Below, piece by piece: positions 1 through 5,334 of a DNA stretch of 5,334 bases. A program made the translations under genes and the position numbers. Origin of the DNA: an uncultured Pirellulaceae bacterium (lineage in GTDB: Bacteria > Planctomycetota > Planctomycetia > Pirellulales > Pirellulaceae); NCBI GenBank assembly GCA_947258905.1, contig CAMYKF010000164.1, positions 1 through 5,334 on the forward strand, given 5' to 3'. Each line of letters opens with the position of its first letter. Position 1 is the stretch's first letter. Under the pieces are notes generated by a model. It did no database searches. It worked only from the letters and a program-made list of their open reading frames with translations, and was not told the origin of the DNA.

Positions 1-2
1 TG

Positions 3-2048
3 CGCGCCATCGCCGATGACAATGAACTGAGCGAAATGGAAATGAGCCAATTCAGCTTTGACCTGTTCAGCGGCAATCCGGATTTCGCCCAAATCAAGGA
101 CCAGCTGAAAAAGGAACTCATTATTCAGCAAATGTACAGCCCGCGGGGGTTCAGCCTGGCCACCGCCGGTATTCCCCGAGCGCCCAGCGTGACCGAAGCG
201 TGGCAGGATTTCAACAAGTTGACGCGTCGCATCGATTGCGAAGTGCTGGAATTCCCGGTCGAAAACTATGTTGACCAGGTCACCGACGAACCTTCCCTGA
301 CCAAATTGCGGGAAATTTTTGCCGAAGGGGAATACGAATTCCCCGATACGACCAATCGCGAACCGGGATTCAAAAAGCCCAGGCAGCTGGCCGCCTCCAT
401 GTTGACTGCCAACTATCAGGACTTTGTCGACCGGGCCAAACAGAAAATCACGCCGGAACAAATCAAGGCCGAATACGACCGGCTCGTTGAGTTGGAAAGC
501 TTCCTTGTCATGGAGCCGGTGCCTGCGGAATCCGGCGACGATTCGACCGGTGGCGAGGACGCGCCACCCGAATTCGACTTGCAGGGCGACGACGTAACGC
601 CGGAATCCGGTGAGGGAGACGGTGATATGGAATCGTCGACCACAGAAGATGACGGTACGGCACCCGAGGCTGGCGAGGAGGAGTCAGGCGACGAGCCCAA
701 GTCTTCAGATGAAGGTGGTTCCGGGGAAGGTGACGATGGTGACGATGGCTTGATGCCCGTTTCCACTCATGCCGCGTGGGTTTCCACAACGCTGCAAGAA
801 GACCCTGACCGGGAACCCGGGAGCGAGGAAACCCCTGAATCATCAGCCGCGGAAACGGCGACGCAGGAAACCCGGGAACAACCCCAGCCTGGAACGGAAC
901 AGGAATCAGGGGAACCCGAGCAGGAAACGGGCCAGCAACCCGCTGAAACGGAAATGCAGAGCGAACAGCAGCCCCCGGCGACACAGCCGATGGGACCCGA
1001 GCCGGCTCCTGGCGATCCTGGTTTCTCTCCATTAAGCTTGCCGGGATTCCAGCCCGGTATGGGCGGACAACAGCCGGAAATGCGCCCGCGTCCTCTGGAC
1101 AAAAACCTGGAGGAGATCATTAGGACCATGCTGGCCCGTGAGCCCGCCATTTTGGCTATGGATTCGGCTATCGGCGAGGCGGCGGCCGATATCGGCGATT
1201 ACGGAACTGACCTCAGTCTGTACGAATCGACGAAGGAAGGGCCTGTGCAGGAACGTGAACCCCAGCCGGAACCACTCGATCTGCACATTCTGGCCGATAA
1301 GTACAAGCTGAACCTGCTGGAAACCGGTTTACTCAACAGCCTAAAACTCAGCGAGCACCCGCTCGGAAAGACCAATATCTCGATTGACGATCAAGACATT
1401 TTTGGTCGCCCCGTCGAACGCAGTTTTCCGGTCATGAATGTGCTGTTTGGCAACTACTACCGGTATTCGACATGGGCGCCTGAATCGTTCAAGGAATACC
1501 AGGCGGAGAACCAGCACATCGTTTTCATTACCGATAAATCGGATCCTGCCGTGCAGACGTTTGATGAAGCCAAGGACGAAGTCGTCGAGTACTGGCGCTA
1601 TCAGGAGGCAGTCAAACTGGCGAAGGCAGCGGCCGGGAAAGTCGCGGACGGAATCGGTGCATCGGGTGAAGCCCTGGTGGACAAATACCCCGCCGACGCA
1701 AAATCGACTGGTGAATTCACATGGCACACTCGCGAACGGCTGTATCCATTGCTGGTCGATTCCATCGAGCCGGGCAAGGAGTTTATGGAGACCGCGTTCG
1801 GCCTGGACATGGGCCAGTCCGGCGTGGCCGAGGATGTCTATCGCAAAAACGTGTATGTGATCCGCAAGGTTGCCGAAGACGATCGCCCGGAAGAGGAAAT
1901 CCAGGGGCTGTTCTTCGAATCGCTGGGTGCTGATCCGCAAATGACGGGCGGCCTGCGCCGGCTGTACAACGAAGACACAGGCATATTAATCGACGGCTGG
2001 TTCGCCCAACTCGAAGACGAGATGGACGTCAAATGGCTGGCTCACTAG
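3..2048 (+). CDS. SurA/PpiD-like (SurA N-terminal type) foldase-related protein, 5'-partial, with a long acidic linker
   Basis: The frame is open from base 3, and no convincing ribosome binding site precedes the first ATG (position 36), so the true start is probably outside the window. Residues below count from that ATG. Residues 50-160 match my recollection of planctomycete SurA_N-type proteins: an AWQDFN/RRIDCEVLEFPVENY segment, a repeat-like FAEGEYEFPD...EPGFKKPRQ block, then ITPEQIKAEYDRL. Residues 162-350 are low complexity, first Asp/Glu/Gly/Ser-rich, then Glu/Gln/Pro/Thr-rich. Residues 351-670 resume globular sequence: KDEVVEYWRYQEAVKLAKAAA resembles the helix after the chaperone domain in PpiD/SurA proteins, and FMETAFGLDMGQSG plus VYVIRKV resemble a parvulin-like edge. 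No complete parvulin PPIase core is recognisable. Relatives usually carry an N-terminal membrane anchor, which would lie upstream, so a periplasmic folding role is inferred. The gene converges on glgB. Family assignment is moderately sure; enzymatic activity is doubtful. Confidence 0.65.
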   Translation, partial: RAIADDNELSEMEMSQFSFDLFSGNPDFAQIKDQLKKELIIQQMYSPRGFSLATAGIPRAPSVTEAWQDFNKLTRRIDCEVLEFPVENYVDQVTDEPSLTKLREIFAEGEYEFPDTTNREPGFKKPRQLAASMLTANYQDFVDRAKQKITPEQIKAEYDRLVELESFLVMEPVPAESGDDSTGGEDAPPEFDLQGDDVTPESGEGDGDMESSTTEDDGTAPEAGEEESGDEPKSSDEGGSGEGDDGDDGLMPVSTHAAWVSTTLQEDPDREPGSEETPESSAAETATQETREQPQPGTEQESGEPEQETGQQPAETEMQSEQQPPATQPMGPEPAPGDPGFSPLSLPGFQPGMGGQQPEMRPRPLDKNLEEIIRTMLAREPAILAMDSAIGEAAADIGDYGTDLSLYESTKEGPVQEREPQPEPLDLHILADKYKLNLLETGLLNSLKLSEHPLGKTNISIDDQDIFGRPVERSFPVMNVLFGNYYRYSTWAPESFKEYQAENQHIVFITDKSDPAVQTFDEAKDEVVEYWRYQEAVKLAKAAAGKVADGIGASGEALVDKYPADAKSTGEFTWHTRERLYPLLVDSIEPGKEFMETAFGLDMGQSGVAEDVYRKNVYVIRKVAEDDRPEEEIQGLFFESLGADPQMTGGLRRLYNEDTGILIDGWFAQLEDEMDVKWLAH
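519..1085 (+). other. Low-complexity acidic and Gln/Pro-rich linker encoded within the foldase-like gene
   Basis: About 190 residues (162-350 from the ATG at 36) split the protein into two globular parts. The first half is dominated by Asp, Glu, Gly and Ser; the second by Glu, Gln, Pro and Thr. A short ordinary stretch, LMPVSTHAAWVSTTL (239-253), separates them. The DNA has small internal repeats: GGTGACGAT in tandem near 729-746 and CAGGAA at 864, 900 and 921. Such segments are usually disordered and strongly negative; growth by replication slippage is an inference. Confidence 0.8.
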
Positions 2049-2091
2049 TTTCAAATTAATACCGCCTCGTTAGCTTCAAGTGGCAGGCAAC

Positions 2092-2153
2092 GCCGTGTGC
2101 CGTCCGCGATTGAGATCCACGATGGACGGCGGTCAGGGCCGTGTGCCGTCCGC
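2092..2153. repeat. Pair of 16-bp direct repeats with an inverted core between them
   Basis: The 16-mer GCCGTGTGCCGTCCGC occurs without mismatch at 2092-2107 and 2138-2153. Between the copies lies GGACGGC (2124-2130), the exact reverse complement of GCCGTCC, which is present in the first copy at 2099-2105 and extends through the second at 2145-2151. Either copy can therefore form a 7-bp GC-rich stem with the central element, giving two mutually exclusive hairpins. The element sits in the gap between two convergent genes, where it could end transcription from either side, but it has no T-tract. A dispersed repeat family is an alternative reading. Confidence 0.7.
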
Positions 2154-2166
2154 CCGAGCCGCTATC

Positions 2167-4086
2167 CTACCCCTCCGACCTGATGCGCTTCAAAATCACC
2201 GCACCCAGCGGCGGGACTTGCAGTGTCAAACTGTGCGCGAACCCGTCGCTTTCCACGGAACTCGTCTCCAGCGGATTCCCGGTTTTGACGTCCGATCCGC
2301 CGAATCGCTTCCAGTCGGAATTCAGCAACTCCTGATAACGACCTGCCTCCGGCACGCCGATACGATAATCGGCTTGCACGGCCGGAGTGCCATTGCAGAT
2401 CACCACCACGGTGTCGTCGGCGCTGGTGCCCTTGCGCAGATAGGACAGCACACTGTTCCGGTGGTCGTGGCAGTTGATCCACTGGAATCCGGCACTGTCG
2501 CAATCGAGTTCATACATGGCGGGCTCGGTCTCGAACAGTCCGTTAAGCGCCGTGACCAGACGCTGTACGCCGCGATGGGCATCTTGTTCCAGCAAATCCC
2601 ATTGCAGTTCCTGCTCCCAGTTCCATTCAAGCCACTGACCGAATTCACTGCCCATGAACAGAAGTTTCTTGCCGGGATGAGTCCACATGTAGGTATAAAG
2701 CAGTCGCAACGTGGCAAATTTTTGCCACTTGTCTCCCGGCATCTGGTCGATCATGGACCCCTTGCCGTGCACCACCTCGTCGTGTGAAAAAGGCAGGACG
2801 AAATTTTCCGACCACGCGTACATCAGACTGAACGTGATTTCGTCGTGATGGTACTTGCGATGCATCGGCTCGTTCCGCATGTACCGCAGTGTGTCATTCA
2901 TCCAGCCCATGTTCCATTTCAGGTTGAACCCAAGTCCATCGTGGTCGGTTGGCCGGGTGACGCCAGACCAGGCTGTTGATTCCTCGGCGATTGTGAGGAC
3001 GCCCGGAAAATCGGCGTGCACGCGTTCGTTGAACTGTTTGAGAAACTCGATCGCTTCCAGATTCTCGCGGCCACCGTATTTGTTGGGAATCCACTGACCA
3101 TCCTCGCGGCTGTAATCGAGGTACAGCATTGACGCGACCGCATCGACTCGCAGGCCGTCCACATGGTACTTGTCAAACCAGAAACGCGCGTTGGCGATCA
3201 GGAAATTGCGGACCTGGTTGCGGCCGTAATTGAATATCAGGGTGCCCCAATCGGGATGGGCTCCCTGTCGCGGATCCTCATGTTCGTACAGGCACGTGCC
3301 GTCGAATCGCGCCAATCCGTGAGCGTCACGGGGAAAATGCGCGGGTACCCAGTCAATAATCACGCCCAGGTTGTGACGGTGGCAATAGTCCACAAAGTAC
3401 ATAAAGTCGTCTGGCGTGCCGTGTCGGCTGGTGACCGCATAATAGCCCGTGGTCTGGTAGCCCCAGCTGCCCGTGTAGGGATGCTCGGATACCGGTAACA
3501 GTTCCAGATGGGTGAAGCCGGTTTCCAGGCAGTACTCGACCAGTTGATGCGCCAGATCGCGATAATTGAGCCAGCCGTTTTCCGTCTCCTTGCAATGTCG
3601 CCAACTGCCAAGGTGGACTTCATAGGCGGCCAGCGGCCTGGTCAGCACGTCGGTGTCGCGTCGCCGATCCAGCCACGCCTGATCTGACCACGCAAACTGT
3701 CCGAGGTCCGTAACGATTGAAGCGCTTTGGGGCGGCACTTCCGCAGCAAAACCGAATGGATCGGTCTTCATGACCTGGTTGCCTGCCTGATCGGTGACAA
3801 GAAACTTGTACAGTGTTCCGGCACCGATCCCCGGTATAAACGACTCCCAGATTCCGCAGTATTCCAGCTTTCTGAGCGGATGTTTTTGGGGATCCCAGTC
3901 GTTGAAATCACCAACGACCGACACCTTGTCGGCATACGGTGCCCACACTGCGAAGTTGGTACCCGCCTGGCCGTTCACTTCACGCAGTTGGGCCCCGAAC
4001 AGGTCGTACAGATGGTCGTGCAGCCCTTCGCCATACAGGTGCAGGTCGAAATCTGAAAACAGCGATTGACCAGAGTCGGTTTTCAT
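2167..4086 (-). CDS. glgB: 1,4-alpha-glucan (glycogen) branching enzyme, GH13 family
   Basis: This cytoplasmic enzyme (EC 2.4.1.18) cuts an alpha-1,4 glucan and rejoins the piece through an alpha-1,6 link, making the branches of glycogen. Counting from the ATG at 4086 (639 residues), a CBM48-type N-terminal domain spans about 35-125 (NFAVWAPYADKVSVVGDFN). The GH13 barrel follows, with region I DWVPAHFP (245-252), the nucleophile Asp315 in GLRVDAV, the acid/base Glu368 in TIAEEST, and the stabilising Asp436 in SHDEVVHGK. A C-terminal beta domain closes the protein at about 535-635. All catalytic residues are present and the frame is intact. It lacks the extra N-terminal module of the 728-residue E. 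coli enzyme, as many short GlgB proteins do. A TTG at 4146, directly after an in-frame TAG, would add 20 Pro/Ala-rich residues; I prefer the ATG because SLFSDFDLHLYGEG close to the start resembles relatives. Neither start has a clear Shine-Dalgarno site. No other glycogen genes are in view. Confidence 0.97.
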   Translation of the reverse strand: MKTDSGQSLFSDFDLHLYGEGLHDHLYDLFGAQLREVNGQAGTNFAVWAPYADKVSVVGDFNDWDPQKHPLRKLEYCGIWESFIPGIGAGTLYKFLVTDQAGNQVMKTDPFGFAAEVPPQSASIVTDLGQFAWSDQAWLDRRRDTDVLTRPLAAYEVHLGSWRHCKETENGWLNYRDLAHQLVEYCLETGFTHLELLPVSEHPYTGSWGYQTTGYYAVTSRHGTPDDFMYFVDYCHRHNLGVIIDWVPAHFPRDAHGLARFDGTCLYEHEDPRQGAHPDWGTLIFNYGRNQVRNFLIANARFWFDKYHVDGLRVDAVASMLYLDYSREDGQWIPNKYGGRENLEAIEFLKQFNERVHADFPGVLTIAEESTAWSGVTRPTDHDGLGFNLKWNMGWMNDTLRYMRNEPMHRKYHHDEITFSLMYAWSENFVLPFSHDEVVHGKGSMIDQMPGDKWQKFATLRLLYTYMWTHPGKKLLFMGSEFGQWLEWNWEQELQWDLLEQDAHRGVQRLVTALNGLFETEPAMYELDCDSAGFQWINCHDHRNSVLSYLRKGTSADDTVVVICNGTPAVQADYRIGVPEAGRYQELLNSDWKRFGGSDVKTGNPLETSSVESDGFAHSLTLQVPPLGAVILKRIRSEG

Positions 4087-4154
4087 GGAGCCGGTAATCG
4101 CGGGAGGCCGTGCGGGAGGAGCGTTGAGAAAATCTGGTTGAGACAACTAAATGA

Positions 4155-4183
4155 ATTCTTGTCGTTGATGAGATTCGCGGCAA
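4155..4183 (-). promoter_or_regulatory. Weak candidate promoter for glgB
   Basis: On the minus strand TTGCCG (4183-4178) and AAGAAT (4160-4155) are separated by 17 bases, each matching four of six positions of the sigma-70 consensus. Transcription would start near 4148, which would leave almost no leader before the TTG at 4146 but about 60 bases before the ATG at 4086. This fits the ATG start. The match is poor and could be chance. Confidence 0.2.
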
Positions 4184-4261
4184 GGAGTCATCAGACGGGA
4201 CCGGCACGCCTCACATAGCCAGGAATGAACGGTCGGCCCGAATGATGTCGCCCCGGTTGGG

Positions 4262-4281
4262 TAAAACCCGGCTGCCCGGGT
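4262..4281 (-). terminator. Intrinsic terminator after the RNase H-like gene
   Basis: Read on the minus strand, ACCCGG (4281-4276) and CCGGGT (4271-4266) form a perfect 6-bp GC-rich stem around a 4-base loop, followed by a run of T (4266-4263, the first T being part of the stem). It begins about 13 bases past the TAA of the RNase H-like gene, as expected for a Rho-independent terminator. It separates that gene from glgB and implies that glgB has its own promoter. Confidence 0.65.
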
Positions 4282-4293
4282 GAATAATGCACC

Positions 4294-4872
4294 TTACATG
4301 CAGTTGGCTGCCAGTGACTCCATCGTAACACGACCGTGAGCGCGACGTGCCGCATGGATCAGCCCGTCGAACACTTTCAGACCCGAGCGACTGGCACGGG
4401 AAATACCTGCCAGGGGCCGGGATTCGGCTCCAGCCGCACGCTTGATCTCGGGAATCGGCTCGGCATCGGACACGAATCGCCACGCCCGGCATTGCACAGT
4501 ATGAAATTGCAAGGCCCGGTCCAGGCGACGCCACAATGCATCGTGTTTGATGGCATGCAGTTCCCCGAATCGCTCCCACATCCAGTTCATTTCACGCCAC
4601 GTATCCAGATCGCGGCGAATCCCGCGAATGACGTACTGGCTGCCGGTGACCAGCGTGACACGCGATGGCTGCCCAAGTGCTTCGAATCCGCGAATTGCAG
4701 CTAACAACTGTAACCGCTCCCCGGTGACATCGGGCTCGTTGTCCGAGACTTCAAGGTATTCCGAACCATCGACTTGCTGCAGCACGAATCTCCAGAATCC
4801 ACCTTCCCGGGATTCGTCTGTACAACTTTGAGTCTCTGCCAACAACAAAAAGTGGGGAGCGGTAGCAACCAT
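4294..4872 (-). CDS. RNase HI-like protein with degenerate catalytic site
   Basis: Residues 50-130 of this 192-residue protein align by eye with E. coli RNase HI: GERLQLLAAIRGFEAL with NRMELMAAIVALEAL, VTLVTGSQYVIRGI with VILSTDSQYVRQGI, and AIKHDALWRRLDRAL with PVKNVDLWQRLDAAL, including the Trp-rich handle (TWREMNWMWERFG). The metal-binding acids are not kept. Asp10 has no clear match (the area reads LLLAETQSC, with Glu13 the nearest acid), Glu48 becomes Gln55, Asp70 becomes Gly77, and no equivalent of the Asp134 motif (CDELA) follows. Cleavage of RNA in RNA-DNA hybrids is therefore unlikely; nucleic-acid binding is possible. Residues 135-192 are a tail that I do not recognise. The ATG at 4872 is preceded by AAGGG six bases upstream. 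The fold assignment is secure; the role is unknown. Confidence 0.82.
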   Translation of the reverse strand: MVATAPHFLLLAETQSCTDESREGGFWRFVLQQVDGSEYLEVSDNEPDVTGERLQLLAAIRGFEALGQPSRVTLVTGSQYVIRGIRRDLDTWREMNWMWERFGELHAIKHDALWRRLDRALQFHTVQCRAWRFVSDAEPIPEIKRAAGAESRPLAGISRASRSGLKVFDGLIHAARRAHGRVTMESLAANCM

Positions 4873-4878
4873 GTTGGG

Positions 4879-4883
4879 CCCTT
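4879..4883 (-). promoter_or_regulatory. Ribosome binding site of the RNase H-like gene
   Basis: AAGGG on the minus strand lies six bases before the ATG at 4872. It is a partial Shine-Dalgarno match at the usual distance and supports this start. Confidence 0.45.
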
Positions 4884-4937
4884 GACCTGAGGGTATGGGG
4901 AGTTCGATTCGCGGCAGCTTTGTTGGCCGCTAACCCA

Positions 4938-4977
4938 ATTGCCCATCGGTCTGCATCCGACCCTGTCGGTGGGCAAT
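4938..4977. other. Compound inverted repeat in the gap upstream of the RNase H-like gene
   Basis: ATTGCCCA (4938-4945) is the perfect reverse complement of TGGGCAAT (4970-4977). Directly inside the right arm, CCGAC (4957-4961) and GTCGG (4965-4969) form a second stem with a 3-base loop, so the two stems could stack with an 11-base bulge on one side. An imperfect direct repeat overlaps the element: ATCGGTCTGCATCC near 4945 and ATCGGTCTG followed by CCTGCATCGG near 4976-4997. There is no T-run on either strand, so it does not look like an intrinsic terminator. A leader RNA structure or a protein-binding site is possible. Confidence 0.5.
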
Positions 4978-5016
4978 CGGTCTGTTCCCTGCATCGGCAA
5001 ACTTGACCAGACAGCT

Positions 5017-5050
5017 AAATATTTCCCCGCTTGTGGAAGCGGAAATTTTT
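5017..5050. terminator. Long hairpin, possible bidirectional terminator
   Basis: CCGCTT (5027-5032) and AAGCGG (5037-5042) pair perfectly around a GTGG loop. After a 2-base bulge (5025-5026) the stem continues between AAATATTT (5017-5024) and AAATTTTT (5043-5050) with one mismatch. On the plus strand it ends in five T's, the typical terminator shape; on the minus strand the 3' side is only AAATATTT. It lies about 100 bases past the stop of the EboE-like gene, which reads on the minus strand, so it may end that transcript or serve an unseen plus-strand transcript. Confidence 0.5.
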
Positions 5051-5150
5051 GCCAGGGGCCAGCGCAAAACATATGGCCAGCACGTTCGGAACAGTCACAC
5101 AGGTCAGGAGTCAGAAGAAACCCGGGCCATCACAACCTGGGCTATCGCAT

Positions 5151-5334
5151 TTAATCGATTCGATTTAGCGCATTCAGCTGGGCAAATTCGTCATGCAGCC
5201 AGGCCAGTTCCGCAACGATCGAATCGACCATCGATCCGCTACGCACCGATTCGGGCGCAACTTCCCATGCATAGGTCTCAACTTCGAACTGGGTCCGGTA
5301 ATCAGCTTTGATCAGCCATTGCAGGCATTCATGA
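5151..5334 (-). CDS. EboE-like metabolite-traffic protein, C-terminal fragment (5'-partial)
   Basis: Reading the minus strand from 5333, 60 codons run to a TAA at 5153-5151; the rest of the gene is beyond the right edge. The fragment contains CLQWLIKADY, then FEVETYAWEVAPESVR and IVAELAWLHDEF. From memory, the segment FEVETY(T/A)W(D/E)V.PE..R followed by a helix with E..WL is characteristic of the C-terminus of EboE, a TIM-barrel protein of the xylose isomerase-like superfamily. EboE is encoded in ebo clusters, which in cyanobacteria are linked to moving the scytonemin precursor to the periplasm. Other sugar-phosphate isomerase/epimerase-like proteins cannot be excluded from 60 residues. The remaining ebo genes, if present, would lie upstream, to the right of the window. 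A 278-base gap separates it from the RNase H-like gene. Confidence 0.55.
   Translation of the reverse strand, partial: HECLQWLIKADYRTQFEVETYAWEVAPESVRSGSMVDSIVAELAWLHDEFAQLNALNRID

Noticed and set aside
416..1150. Three minus-strand open frames (416-766, 508-1032, 767-1150) and a plus-strand frame (769-1035) overlapping the linker
   Set aside because: They lie on top of the low-complexity region, and their Ser/Pro/Arg-rich translations mirror its codon bias. None has a recognisable domain or ribosome binding site.
1341..1940. 199-codon minus-strand open frame opposite the foldase-like gene
   Set aside because: It is antisense to a well-supported coding region, and its translation shows no family features.
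2080..2787. 235-codon plus-strand open frame opposite the 3' end of glgB
   Set aside because: It is antisense to a highly conserved enzyme, so its length reflects glgB codon use in a GC-rich genome.
4882..4887. TTGACC as a plus-strand -35 box for a small RNA in 4873-5050
   Set aside because: No acceptable -10 hexamer lies 16-18 bases downstream.
4701..5072. 123-codon minus-strand open frame spanning the gap and the start of the RNase H-like gene
   Set aside because: It overlaps the RNase H-like gene in another frame, has no recognisable content, and runs through the hairpins.
5119..5143. Hairpin just after the stop of the EboE-like gene as its terminator
   Set aside because: On the minus strand the stem has an A-C mismatch and a G-T pair, and only a short mixed T/C stretch follows. 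It is weaker than the hairpin at 5017-5050.
5003..5311. 102-codon plus-strand open frame at the right edge
   Set aside because: It is antisense to the EboE-like fragment and its translation resembles nothing known to me.

Overview
The window looks like bacterial chromosome from a planctomycete, probably a Pirellulales/Rhodopirellula-type organism. This rests on protein character alone: a SurA/PpiD-like foldase relative interrupted by a long acidic Glu/Pro/Gln-rich linker, an RNase H-like protein of a divergent type I associate with planctomycetes, and a fragment resembling EboE. GC content is moderately high and genes are spaced rather than tightly packed. No taxonomic marker gene, RNA gene, insertion sequence, phage gene or CRISPR array is visible.

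Layout. (1) Positions 3-2048, plus strand: the C-terminal part of a large SurA/PpiD-like protein whose frame stays open to the left edge, so its start and probable membrane anchor lie outside. (2) Positions 2049-2166: a convergent intergenic gap with a perfect 16-bp direct repeat (2092-2107 and 2138-2153) and, between the copies, an inverted 7-base core that could pair with either. (3) Positions 2167-4086, minus strand: glgB, a complete glycogen branching enzyme with all three catalytic residues. (4) Positions 4087-4293: intergenic, with an intrinsic terminator just after the RNase H-like gene and a weak candidate promoter for glgB. (5) Positions 4294-4872, minus strand: an RNase HI-like protein in which the metal-binding acidic residues appear to be lost. 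(6) Positions 4873-5150: a 278-base gap with two convincing hairpins and no gene. (7) Positions 5151-5334, minus strand: the last 60 codons of a protein resembling EboE, cut by the right edge.

The three minus-strand genes run in the same direction but do not look like one operon: the gaps are about 200-280 bases and contain terminator-like hairpins. No shared pathway is evident. glgB works in cytoplasmic storage-glycogen synthesis, but no glgA, glgC or glgP is present here. The first gene probably acts in envelope protein folding. The RNase H-like protein may bind nucleic acid without cutting it, and the EboE-like protein belongs to a family tied to trafficking of metabolite precursors.

I see no clear new multi-gene system. 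The best leads are the apparently inactive RNase H-like protein, the foldase-like protein with its linker and no recognisable PPIase core, the intergenic repeat with its switchable pairing, and the structured gap next to the EboE-like gene.
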